This document shows positions 5,999 through 14,081 of a DNA stretch of 22,772 bases, one piece after another. The translations under genes and the position numbers were made by a program. This DNA is from JAQTTT01 sp041652755 (lineage in GTDB: Archaea > Nanobdellota > Nanobdellia > Tiddalikarchaeales > Tiddalikarchaeaceae). A model generated the notes under the pieces. It was not told where the DNA came from, did not search any database, and saw only the letters and a program-made list of their open reading frames with translations. The stretch covers positions 1-22,772 of the forward strand of contig JBAZGS010000013.1 of assembly GCA_041652755.1 (NCBI GenBank), read 5' to 3'. Within the stretch, counting starts at the first letter, position 1; every line of letters starts with the position of its first letter.

Positions 5999-7081
5999 AT
6001 GAAAAAATTTAATGTTGGAATTTTAGGAGCAACAGGTGCTGTTGGCCAAAACTACGCAATTTTGCTAAAGAATCATCCTTGGTTTAATATTACTTATTTG
6101 GCTGCTTCATCAAGGAATGATGGAAAAAGTTACTATGAAGCTTTGAAAAATAAATGGTTCATGGATGAGCCAGTTCCTGATAATATGAAAGATATTATTT
6201 TAAATAATGCCTCAAATCCTAAAAATGCAATTAATAATTGTGATTTTGTTTTTTCATCATATGAATCTAATAAGGAAGATATTCAAAGGACTGAGATGGA
6301 ATATGCAAAATTAGGCATTCCTGTTGTATCTAATAATTCAGCCCATAGGTGGACTCAGGATGTGCCAATGATTATTCCTGAGATTAATTATGAGCATTTA
6401 GATTTAATTAATTACCAAAAAGAAAATAGGAGTTTTGATAAAGGCTTTGTTGTTTGCAAGCCTAATTGTTCAATCCAGAGTTTTTTGACACCAATTTATG
6501 CATTGATTGAAAAAGGTTATAATCCTAAAAAAATTATTGCAACAACTTTGCAGGCTGTCTCTGGAGCAGGTTATCCTGGAGTTGCATCATTAGACATGAT
6601 TGATAACATTGTTCCTTACATTGGAGGGGAAGAGGATAAGACAGAACTTGAACCTTTGAAAGTTTTAGGAAAATTTAATAATGGAGGCATTGAAAATTAT
6701 AGTGCCCTTAAAATTTCTGCAACTTGCACTAGAGTTCCTGTAATTAATGGCCATACTGCTAGCATTAGCTTAGAATTTGATTCAAATAAACCAAGCTTTG
6801 ATGATATAATTAGTATTTGGAATGATTTTACTTCAGAGCCTCAGAGGCTTAATCTTCCGTTTGCTCCAAAAAAGCCCATTATTTATTTGGCTGAAGATAA
6901 TAGACCTCAGCCCCGAAAAGATAGGGATGCTGATAAAGGAATGGCTATTAGTGTTGGAAGGCTTAGGAAGTGCGAAGTTTTTGATTGCAAATTTGTGGGA
7001 TTATCCCATAACACCATTAGGGGAGCTGCTGGAGGAGCAATCCTTACTGCTGAATTATTGGCCGCCAAGCATTATATTTGA
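5999..7081 (+). CDS. asd: Aspartate-semialdehyde dehydrogenase (archaeal/fungal type)
   Basis: A 360-aa enzyme that reduces aspartyl-4-phosphate to aspartate semialdehyde with NADPH, on the route to threonine, methionine and lysine. GATGAVGQ (10-17) is the dinucleotide-binding loop. KPNCSIQ holds the catalytic Cys157, QAVSGAGYPG (185-194) shapes the active site, and PVINGHTAS holds the proton-relay His252. The length and the spacing of these motifs fit the archaeal/fungal branch. No aspartate kinase, homoserine dehydrogenase or lysine gene is nearby, so its pathway partners must be elsewhere or missing. Its last 10 bp overlap the end of the convergent transporter gene. Confidence 0.93.
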   Translation: MKKFNVGILGATGAVGQNYAILLKNHPWFNITYLAASSRNDGKSYYEALKNKWFMDEPVPDNMKDIILNNASNPKNAINNCDFVFSSYESNKEDIQRTEMEYAKLGIPVVSNNSAHRWTQDVPMIIPEINYEHLDLINYQKENRSFDKGFVVCKPNCSIQSFLTPIYALIEKGYNPKKIIATTLQAVSGAGYPGVASLDMIDNIVPYIGGEEDKTELEPLKVLGKFNNGGIENYSALKISATCTRVPVINGHTASISLEFDSNKPSFDDIISIWNDFTSEPQRLNLPFAPKKPIIYLAEDNRPQPRKDRDADKGMAISVGRLRKCEVFDCKFVGLSHNTIRGAAGGAILTAELLAAKHYI

Positions 7082-7914
7082 GCAAGTATTATTGCTGCCA
7101 AGATTATTATGAATGATGCGAATTTTTTATAGTTAAATTTTTCCTTGAAAAATATTAAAGATGCTAAGTAGACTAGTATTGGCTGAAGCGAAAAAATAAG
7201 CACTGTGTAAACTATTCCTGATGCTTGGTAGCTGTAATAATAAAGAATCCAAGCAATCGAGGTTAGAATGTTTGTGATTATTAAATAAGGTATTGCCCCT
7301 TTTGGCGTTTTTTTGATAGTTTTGAAGAATGCTGCAAATAATATTAAGCCAATTAATCCATCAGTCACTAATTGCAAAGTTATTGGGTTCCATGTTTCAA
7401 GCAAAGCTTTTGAAATTATTCCCCTGAATGGGCTTATGAACAAGTTCCACAATAATAATATTACTGTTGTATGACTTATCCTGAATCTTTTCTTTTCATG
7501 ATGGGACCAAGCAATTGCTGCAGCAGAGATTATTGCAAGAACTATAGTGATATAGTTCCTTTCATCGGGAAATATTAATGCTGCAAAAATTATTAATGGA
7601 AAATTTTTAAGCAGCTCAATTGTTTGTATTTCGCTTAAAAAATCCTTCTTTAAAGCATTATAAAATATTAGGTTTGATGCAATAGTTATGGCTATTGAAA
7701 TTATTATTAGCAGCAAATTTTTTGCTAAAAATATTTCAGAATTTATTTCAGGCTTGAATATTAGAAAAATTACAAATGTGAATAAGGTTATTAGTGGAAA
7801 GCTTACAACCAAGTATTGCTTATAAGTGGCTTTCTTGATTGACAATATTGCTTTGTCTAGGCAGAAAGATGCTGACTGCAAAACTGAAGCTATTAATGGA
7901 ATCAATAATGCCAT
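7072..7914 (-). CDS. EamA/DMT-superfamily transporter
   Basis: A 280-aa integral membrane protein with about ten hydrophobic segments in two similar halves, as in EamA (DMT) exporters. The second half ends with VYTVLIFSLQPILVYLASLI followed by FFKEKFNYKKFASFIIILAA. This pattern of a late TM helix, an FKE-type charged turn and a last helix is typical of the family. DMT proteins export or import small metabolites such as amino acids; the substrate is not evident. The 3' end overlaps asd by 10 bp on the opposite strand. The ATG at 7914 has a TATA-like element about 28 bp upstream. Confidence 0.8.
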   Translation of the reverse strand: MALLIPLIASVLQSASFCLDKAILSIKKATYKQYLVVSFPLITLFTFVIFLIFKPEINSEIFLAKNLLLIIISIAITIASNLIFYNALKKDFLSEIQTIELLKNFPLIIFAALIFPDERNYITIVLAIISAAAIAWSHHEKKRFRISHTTVILLLWNLFISPFRGIISKALLETWNPITLQLVTDGLIGLILFAAFFKTIKKTPKGAIPYLIITNILTSIAWILYYYSYQASGIVYTVLIFSLQPILVYLASLIFFKEKFNYKKFASFIIILAAIILAQI

Positions 7915-7937
7915 GTTTAGCTAAAATTTTAGGCAAG

Positions 7938-7946
7938 TTAAATAAT
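7938..7946 (-). promoter_or_regulatory. TATA box for the DMT transporter gene
   Basis: An AT element (attatttaa on the minus strand) about 28 bp before the ATG at 7914. Confidence 0.4.
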
Positions 7947-7986
7947 TATCTAAGTCTAGTCTTTAATAGAGTTTCTTAAATAAAGC

Positions 7987-7995
7987 TTATAAATA
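7987..7995 (+). promoter_or_regulatory. TATA box for uvrA
   Basis: ttataaata, centred 27 bp before the ATG at 8018, predicting a leaderless mRNA. Confidence 0.55.
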
Positions 7996-8017
7996 AAGAA
8001 TTGGAATCTTTACTGGT

Positions 8018-10783
8018 ATGGATAAGATTGTTATTGTTGGCGCAAAAGAGCATAATTTAAAAAATATTGACTTGGAATTGCCTAGGGATAAACTTATTGT
8101 GTTTACTGGAATCAGCGGCTCTGGCAAGTCAACTTTAGCTTTTGACACTATTTATGCTGAAGGCCAACGAAGGTATGTTGAAAGTTTATCAGCTTATGCG
8201 AGGCAATTCTTAGGTGTCATGAATAAGCCTGATGTTGAAAAAATTGACGGCTTAAGTCCTGCCATTAGCATTGACCAAAAAACCACTAATAATAATCCAA
8301 GAAGCACTGTCGGAACGGTTACGGAAGTGTATGATTATTTAAGATTATTGTATGCCAGGGTTGGCAAGGCTTATTGTCCTACGCATAAGGTTAGGATTCA
8401 TGCGCAAAGTGTTGAAGCAATGGTTAAAAAAATTAAGGATGCTGAAAAAAATGAAGTGCTGATTTTATCACCTATTGTTAGGCAAAGAAAAGGTAGTTTT
8501 GAGCAATTGTTCAAGGATTTGAACAAGGATGGTTTTTCAAGGGTTAGGGTTAATGGCAAAGTTTACAAAACACTTGACAAAATTACTCTTGACAAGAATA
8601 AGAAGCATGATGTTGACTTAATCATTGATAGTGTTAATGTTGATGAAGAGTCAAGATTAGATGAGGCAATTTCTTTAGCATTAACTAAATCTGATGGTTT
8701 AGTAATTATTAAAGGCAATAATGAAGAGATTTTTTCAAGCAAACTATCTTGCCCTATTTGCGGATACAATTTACCTGAATTAGAGCCTAGGATGTTCAGC
8801 TTTAACAGCCCTTTTGGAGCTTGCGAGGAATGCAAAGGATTGGGTGTTAAAATGGAATTTGATCCAGAGTTAGTTATTCCTGATAGGAGCCTTTCTATTA
8901 TTGATGGAGCAATTAAATTATACAGGAACATTGTTGATGGCTGGAGAGCTAAGTATTTGGAGAATGTTGCAAAAAGTTTTGGCTTTAGCGTTTTTACTCC
9001 CATTAATGAGTTGAGCAAAGCCCAATATAATGCTTTAATGTATGGAAGTGATAAGGTTATAAAATTCAAAATGACTATGAATCAAGGCGATTCTGAATGG
9101 AGCAGGAGCGGCACATGGGAGGGTTTAATTCCACAGTCTGACAGATTATTTAGCCAGACTAATTCTGAATACAGGAGGGAGGAGCTTAAAAAGTTCATGA
9201 AAGTTTTGCCTTGCCCTAAATGCTTAGGCAAAAGGCTAAAGGAGGATGTTTTGAATGTTTTGATTGACAATAAATCAATTGATAAAATAAGTAATTTGTC
9301 AATTGAAGAAGCTATTAATTTTTTTAAGGGTTTAAAATTCAACGAGTCTGAGTATATCATTGCTGAGAATATTTTAAAAGAAATAAACGCTAGGCTGGGG
9401 TTTTTGTATAAAGTTGGATTGTCTTATATTTCATTATCAAGAAGTGCTGGAAGCTTAAGCGGCGGTGAGTCTCAAAGAATCAGATTAGCTACACAGATTG
9501 GCTCAAATTTAACTGGAGTGCTTTATGTTTTGGATGAGCCTAGCATTGGATTGCATCAAAAAGACAATGATAAGTTAATAAATACTTTGTGCAATTTAAG
9601 GGATTTGGGAAATACTTTGATAGTTGTTGAGCATGATGAGGACACTATTAGGAAAGCAGATTATTTGGTGGATATTGGCCCTGGCGCTGGAATACACGGA
9701 GGAAAAGTGGTGGCTGCAGGAACTGTTGCGGATTTAATCAATGCCTCTAATTCTATTACTGGCAAGTATTTGTCTGGTGAGCTGAAAATTGAAGTGCCTA
9801 ATAACAGAAGAATGTTTAAGGATTTTTTAGGCATAAAGAATGCTTCTAAGAATAATTTAAAAAATGTTAGCACAAAAATACCTTTAGGTGTTCTTACAGC
9901 TATTACTGGAGTTAGCGGTTCAGGCAAGTCAACACTTATCTACGATTGCCTGCATGAAGGTTTAATGAATGACTCCAAAGATATTGTTAACAAGGAATTA
10001 ATTGACAAAACCATAGTTATTGACCAGAGCCCTATTGGCAGAACTCCAAGAAGCAATCCTGCAACTTACATTAAAGTCTTTGATGATATTAGGTATTTGT
10101 TCTCGCAAACTAAATTATCAAAAGAGAGAGGTTACAAAATTGGCAGGTTTTCTTTCAATGTTTTTGGAGGAAGGTGCGAGAACTGCCAAGGCGATGGGGT
10201 TATCAAGATTGAGATGAATTTCTTGCCTGATGTTTACGTGCCTTGCGAGGAGTGCAAAGGCAAAAGATACAACAAGGAAACATTGAAAGTTAAATTTAAG
10301 GATAAGAATATAAGCGAGGTTTTGGATATGAGTGTTAGTGAAGCTTTGGAGTTTTTCAAGGACATCCCTAATATTAAAAGAAAGATTGAAGTTTTAGAAA
10401 AAGTTGGCTTAGGTTATATTAAACTTGGGCAAAGCTCCACCACCCTTAGCGGAGGAGAGTCGCAGAGGATTAAATTAACAAGGGAGCTTAGCAAGAGAGC
10501 AACTGGAAAAACTTTGTACTTATTGGATGAGCCAACCACTGGGCTGCATTTTGATGATGTGAAAAAATTAATAATGGTGCTTAATGAATTAGTGAACAAA
10601 GGCAATAGCATTGTAGTAATTGAGCATAACTTGGATGTTATTAAATCAGCTGATTACATTATTGACTTAGGCCCTGATGGAGGGGATAAGGGAGGAGAAG
10701 TGATTGTTACTGGCTCGCCAGAAGAGGTTGCAAAGAATGCTAAGAGCTACACTGCTGAGTATTTAAGAAAAATGCTGAAATAA
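8018..10783 (+). CDS. uvrA: UvrABC system protein A (excinuclease ATPase)
   Basis: A 921-aa damage-recognition ATPase of nucleotide-excision repair, close to the bacterial length of about 940. It has two ABC modules. The first has Walker A GISGSGKST (31-39), signature SLSGGE (479-484) and Walker B LDEPS (D506, E507). The second has GVSGSGKST (631-639), TLSGGE (809-814) and LDEPT (D837, E838). Zinc modules are visible as C245/C248 with C269/C272 and C720/C723 with C743/C746. UvrA dimers load UvrB at lesions; uvrC and uvrB follow 5 and 8 kb downstream on the same strand. UvrABC in archaea is generally taken to be of bacterial origin. Confidence 0.98.
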   Translation: MDKIVIVGAKEHNLKNIDLELPRDKLIVFTGISGSGKSTLAFDTIYAEGQRRYVESLSAYARQFLGVMNKPDVEKIDGLSPAISIDQKTTNNNPRSTVGTVTEVYDYLRLLYARVGKAYCPTHKVRIHAQSVEAMVKKIKDAEKNEVLILSPIVRQRKGSFEQLFKDLNKDGFSRVRVNGKVYKTLDKITLDKNKKHDVDLIIDSVNVDEESRLDEAISLALTKSDGLVIIKGNNEEIFSSKLSCPICGYNLPELEPRMFSFNSPFGACEECKGLGVKMEFDPELVIPDRSLSIIDGAIKLYRNIVDGWRAKYLENVAKSFGFSVFTPINELSKAQYNALMYGSDKVIKFKMTMNQGDSEWSRSGTWEGLIPQSDRLFSQTNSEYRREELKKFMKVLPCPKCLGKRLKEDVLNVLIDNKSIDKISNLSIEEAINFFKGLKFNESEYIIAENILKEINARLGFLYKVGLSYISLSRSAGSLSGGESQRIRLATQIGSNLTGVLYVLDEPSIGLHQKDNDKLINTLCNLRDLGNTLIVVEHDEDTIRKADYLVDIGPGAGIHGGKVVAAGTVADLINASNSITGKYLSGELKIEVPNNRRMFKDFLGIKNASKNNLKNVSTKIPLGVLTAITGVSGSGKSTLIYDCLHEGLMNDSKDIVNKELIDKTIVIDQSPIGRTPRSNPATYIKVFDDIRYLFSQTKLSKERGYKIGRFSFNVFGGRCENCQGDGVIKIEMNFLPDVYVPCEECKGKRYNKETLKVKFKDKNISEVLDMSVSEALEFFKDIPNIKRKIEVLEKVGLGYIKLGQSSTTLSGGESQRIKLTRELSKRATGKTLYLLDEPTTGLHFDDVKKLIMVLNELVNKGNSIVVIEHNLDVIKSADYIIDLGPDGGDKGGEVIVTGSPEEVAKNAKSYTAEYLRKMLK

Positions 10784-10785
10784 TA

Positions 10786-10801
10786 AATGTTTTAAAACAT
10801 T
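10786..10801 (+). promoter_or_regulatory. 16-bp palindrome containing the TATA box of the UMP kinase gene
   Basis: aatgttttaaaacatt is a perfect palindrome two bases after the uvrA stop. Its ttttaaaa centre (10790-10797) lies 27 bp before the ATG at 10821, so it can act as that gene's TATA box. The symmetry could also make it an operator, or a hairpin at the uvrA 3' end. Confidence 0.5.
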
Positions 10802-10820
10802 GAGTAGTTCTATAGTATTA

Positions 10821-11495
10821 ATGAAGTCAGATATTATTATTTTAAGCGTTGGAGGCTCATTAATTGTGCCTAATGAGATTGATGTGGATTTTGTTAAGAA
10901 TTTTAAAGAATTATTATTAAAAAGGCATGAAAGGTTCATCCTTGTTGTTGGAGGGGGGAGTATTGCAAGGAAGTACCAGAAAGCCTTAACGAATTTTGAC
11001 AGTTCAAAGGATGATGGCGATTGGGTTGGAATAGCTGCAACTAAGCTTAATGCAGAGTTTATCAAAAATGTTTTTAAGAAAAATTGCTACCCTGATGTTG
11101 TGTCTAATCCTTTAGTTGAATTAAATTTTAAGGAAAAATTCATGATAGCCAGCGGCTGGAAGCCTGGTTTTAGCACTGACTTTGATGCAGTATTATTAGC
11201 TAACAATTTCGGGGCTAAAAAAGTGATTAATTTGTCAAATATTGAGTACGCTTATGACAAGGATCCTAACAAGTTTAAGGATGCTAAAAAGATTGAGAAT
11301 ATTTCGTGGAAAGAGTTCAGGAAAATTGTTGGAGACAAGTGGAATCCTGGACTTAACGCTCCTTTTGACCCTATTGCTTCAAAGAAAGCTGAAGAATTAG
11401 GCTTGGAAGTAGTTATTATGAACGGCAAGAATTTGAGTAATTTAAATAATTATTTTGATGGGAAAAAATTTGTTGGAACTAAAATAAGTGACTAA
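10821..11495 (+). CDS. pyrH: UMP kinase, archaeal PyrH type
   Basis: A 224-aa amino-acid-kinase-fold enzyme that phosphorylates UMP to UDP. SVGGSL (9-14) and VVGGGSIAR (42-50) are the phosphate-binding glycine loops. GWKPGFSTDFDA (112-123) is the nucleotide-binding stretch typical of archaeal UMP kinases, and AYDKDP (144-149) is the ATP-side motif. An in-frame TTG at 10800 would add seven residues. I prefer the ATG at 10821 because a TATA-like box lies exactly 27 bp before it. upp begins 2 nt after the stop, so the two form an operon for uracil salvage. Confidence 0.92.
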   Translation: MKSDIIILSVGGSLIVPNEIDVDFVKNFKELLLKRHERFILVVGGGSIARKYQKALTNFDSSKDDGDWVGIAATKLNAEFIKNVFKKNCYPDVVSNPLVELNFKEKFMIASGWKPGFSTDFDAVLLANNFGAKKVINLSNIEYAYDKDPNKFKDAKKIENISWKEFRKIVGDKWNPGLNAPFDPIASKKAEELGLEVVIMNGKNLSNLNNYFDGKKFVGTKISD

Positions 11496-11497
11496 TT

Positions 11498-12136
11498 ATG
11501 AAAAATGTTTTAGAGTTAAAGCAAACGAAGTATTTGATATATTTGTTCACTAAATTAAGGGATAAAAAAACTAAAATGAAGGAGTTTAGGAACTATTCTG
11601 AAATGATTATGCAGATTTTAATGAATGAAGTTTTTAACCAATTAAAATTGGTTGATAAAGCAGTTTTTACTGGAACTGGCTCTAAATTCAACGGATTAGA
11701 GCTGAATGAAAAAATATGCGGGGTGTCAATTCTTCGCTCAGGAGATTCGATGGAGAAAGCATTCATGGAGTTCTTTCCAAATGCAAGTTACGGGAAAATA
11801 TTAATTCAAAGAAATGAAAAGGATGCTAAGCCCGTTTTTTTTTACTCAAAATTGCCGAAGAATTTATCAGATAATACAATAATTCTTCTTGATCCCATGC
11901 TTGGAACTGGAGGTTCAGCATTGACAGCTATTGAGTTATTATTAAAAAAAGGGGCTAAAGAGAATAAGATAATTTTTTGCAACTTATTGTCCTGCAAAAA
12001 AGGCCTTAACACAATAATTAGCAAATATAAAAAGGTTAGAATCGTCACTGGAGTGATTGACCCCATTCTTAATTCAAAGTTTTATTTGGTTCCAGGGCTT
12101 GGAGATTTCGGCGACAGGTATTATGGCACTGAATAA
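11498..12136 (+). CDS. upp: Uracil phosphoribosyltransferase
   Basis: A 212-aa enzyme joining uracil and PRPP to give UMP. CGVSILRSGDSME (74-86) and the PRPP loop IILLDPMLGTGGSAL (128-142) are clear. LVPGLGDFGDRYYGT (197-211) is the uracil-binding C-terminal signature that separates Upp from other phosphoribosyltransferases. The length is normal for the family. It starts 2 nt after pyrH, whose enzyme uses its product, so uracil would become UDP in two coupled steps. Translation may be coupled as well, since no separate promoter fits in the gap. Confidence 0.95.
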   Translation: MKNVLELKQTKYLIYLFTKLRDKKTKMKEFRNYSEMIMQILMNEVFNQLKLVDKAVFTGTGSKFNGLELNEKICGVSILRSGDSMEKAFMEFFPNASYGKILIQRNEKDAKPVFFYSKLPKNLSDNTIILLDPMLGTGGSALTAIELLLKKGAKENKIIFCNLLSCKKGLNTIISKYKKVRIVTGVIDPILNSKFYLVPGLGDFGDRYYGTE

Positions 12137-12205
12137 GCGTTGATTATTTGGGTAATTTTATACTCTTTAAAGGGGTTAAGAACTATTAATAGGATAAAGA
12201 GCTAT

Positions 12206-12562
12206 ATGAAACTTATGATAAAGACATATAGCCAACATTTAATCAGCCATGCAGATGAAGAGTTAAATTTGGATTCCAAGCTTCATTTTCATCCTGAGGG
12301 AAGCATGAGCTTTAGCAATAATGAATACGCAATAGAATTTGACAACAATAGGGTTTATTATTGGAACAAATTAACAGGGAATAAGGTAAAATATTCATTG
12401 CCTGGTGAAAAAATTGGATTGTTTAACAAGATGTATGACTCAGCCAAGCAAGAAGCAGTAAGTAATGGAAGAACTATTCATTATTTTAATGAAATTCATT
12501 ATGTCATTAATGGAACTAGGGCTGATGAATTAATAAACGAATTCAATGAATATTTTTTTTGA
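12206..12562 (+). CDS. Small hypothetical protein
   Basis: A 118-aa soluble protein that I do not recognise. It is rich in aromatic and charged residues (HFHPEGSMSFSNNEYAIEF near 27-45, NRVYYWNKLTG near 48-58) and suggests a small beta-rich domain followed by helices. The open frame extends upstream to a TTG at 12140, but that part is basic and unlike a conserved start. TATA-like elements at 12154-12172 fit the ATG at 12206 better, and an ATG at 12215 is also possible. It follows upp by about 70 bp and may be read through from it. Its end lies 3 bp from the end of the convergent metallophosphoesterase gene. Confidence 0.6.
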   Translation: MKLMIKTYSQHLISHADEELNLDSKLHFHPEGSMSFSNNEYAIEFDNNRVYYWNKLTGNKVKYSLPGEKIGLFNKMYDSAKQEAVSNGRTIHYFNEIHYVINGTRADELINEFNEYFF

Positions 12563-12565
12563 TTT

Positions 12566-13348
12566 TTATATTTTTAAAAAATTTATCTTGGTTTTTTTTT
12601 TTGACACTTTCATCAAGGCATAGCCATTAAATTCATTTTCCTTAACTTTTCTTCCAAGAGATGGAAGGATTATCACTGCACCTTTATCATTTTCGATTTC
12701 GAATTCAGTGTTTTCAGAGCTATTGCTTATTTCTTCATATTTTCCTTCATAAAATACTGCAGCACTATGAGTGTGTCCGAGTATTATTATTTTTCCAGGA
12801 ACTAGCTGCGAATCAGATTCTTTGCCTGTTATGAAAGCATTGTAATTGAATTGTTTTACATTGAAATCAGTTGATTCTTTCAGTTCTTTTTTTAGCTGAG
12901 ATTCATGGAATCCTCCATGAACAAAATAATATATTCCATGAATAGAATAGGTGTCTTTTAATGAATTGAGGTAGTCTTTGTTCTCTTGAGAAATGCCTGT
13001 TATTATTGATTCAAGCGCGTTCTTTGTTGATTGAGTGTAATATTTATTGTTTGGAACTGTTCCTCCATAGATTTCTTGCTCTTTAAGGAGTTTTTTTTCA
13101 AAATCAGTGTCTCCATTATAATTTAATCCTGGAGCTTCTTTAATGTTTACCATTCTATCCCAGTTGCCTGCAATTGAATAAATATTGTTTTTCCTTATTT
13201 CATCTACAGATTTATTAGGATCAAATTCTTCATTGTATCCTATTATGTCACCTAAGCATATGATTTGGTTTCCTGCATTTTTTTTGGTGAATTTTTTGAG
13301 AGCCTCCAGATTATTGTGGATATCGCTCACTAAAACAATTGTTTTCAT
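12566..13348 (-). CDS. Calcineurin-like metallophosphoesterase
   Basis: A 260-aa dimetal phosphoesterase with all motifs in order: SDIHNN (Asp9, His11), GDIIGYN (Asp34), GNWD (Asn62), VHGGFH (His144) and GHTH (His192, His194). Together these bind two metal ions and activate water. GDIIGY is typical of the predicted phosphodiesterase subfamily that includes YfcE-like and DNA-phosphatase-like members, so the substrate is open. It is the last gene of a minus-strand operon, starting 6 nt after the TrmB-like gene. Confidence 0.92.
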   Translation of the reverse strand: MKTIVLVSDIHNNLEALKKFTKKNAGNQIICLGDIIGYNEEFDPNKSVDEIRKNNIYSIAGNWDRMVNIKEAPGLNYNGDTDFEKKLLKEQEIYGGTVPNNKYYTQSTKNALESIITGISQENKDYLNSLKDTYSIHGIYYFVHGGFHESQLKKELKESTDFNVKQFNYNAFITGKESDSQLVPGKIIILGHTHSAAVFYEGKYEEISNSSENTEFEIENDKGAVIILPSLGRKVKENEFNGYALMKVSKKKTKINFLKI

Positions 13349-13354
13349 AAAAAC

Positions 13355-14077
13355 TCATACCTCATCCCATTCGTTTATGAAAACTTTTTTGAAAAGAATT
13401 GCCAGGTCAGAGTCATGTATTCTTATCATTAGCGGCTCGTTATTCTCAATCAATGTGAATCTCACTATTTCATCATCTATTACTCCCATTCTTGAATTTT
13501 CTAGCAAATTTTTCACCTTGTAAATGTTTGGGAATATCTTGTTCCATTCATTGCATAATAACTTATTTTTTTCATTCAAGCTTATTATCCCCTTTATATC
13601 AATTCCTTTTTTTATCTTATTCTTTATTAACTCTTTTAAGGGGTGATTAAGCTGTGGAATATTCTGGAAAAAAGAGTAAGAATAAATCTTGGCATTTTTC
13701 AAGTCATCCTCAAAAACTGCCATTCTTTCCTTTCCCCTAAATATCATTATTTTTTCCTGCTTAATAGTGGGAAGCTTCAAATCATCAATCCTTGAAGAAA
13801 GGTCATTGATTGATTCAAGCTGTGAAAGCAGCATGTTTTTTAGCGAAGTTTTTGCCTCGCAAGCCATGAATTTTTTGAATTTTCCTGGGACTAAATAGAT
13901 TAATCCTTTTTTCATTAATTCATTTAATATTTCATAGATTTTTGACAAAGGAAGTCCTGAACTTTTTGCTATTTCATAAGCAGTGCTCGGCTCTTTTGAC
14001 TTTAAGATATCCATGTAAGCTTTAATTAAATAGTCCCTTAAGCCCATGTCCTTTAATAAATTAATAAGTTCATCCAT
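13355..14077 (-). CDS. TrmB-family transcriptional regulator
   Basis: A 240-aa regulator. The N-terminal winged helix-turn-helix spans about residues 1-75, with AYEIAKSSGLPLSKIYEILN (33-52) as the recognition region and GLIYLVPG as the wing, matching TrmB/MarR-like archaeal DNA-binding domains. A short coiled coil (about 78-100) follows, then a C-terminal domain like the phospholipase-D-like sensor part of TrmB proteins. The C-terminal domain is short for sugar-binding TrmB, so the ligand may differ. It lies between a nucleotidyltransferase-like gene (4-nt gap) and a metallophosphoesterase (6-nt gap), and probably controls this operon. Confidence 0.85.
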   Translation of the reverse strand: MDELINLLKDMGLRDYLIKAYMDILKSKEPSTAYEIAKSSGLPLSKIYEILNELMKKGLIYLVPGKFKKFMACEAKTSLKNMLLSQLESINDLSSRIDDLKLPTIKQEKIMIFRGKERMAVFEDDLKNAKIYSYSFFQNIPQLNHPLKELIKNKIKKGIDIKGIISLNEKNKLLCNEWNKIFPNIYKVKNLLENSRMGVIDDEIVRFTLIENNEPLMIRIHDSDLAILFKKVFINEWDEV

Positions 14078-14081
14078 AAAG

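Noticed and set aside
8563..9069. 168-aa open frame antisense within uvrA, and similar antisense frames in uvrB and uvrC
   Set aside because: These are mirror frames of strongly conserved genes, with no start signals of their own.
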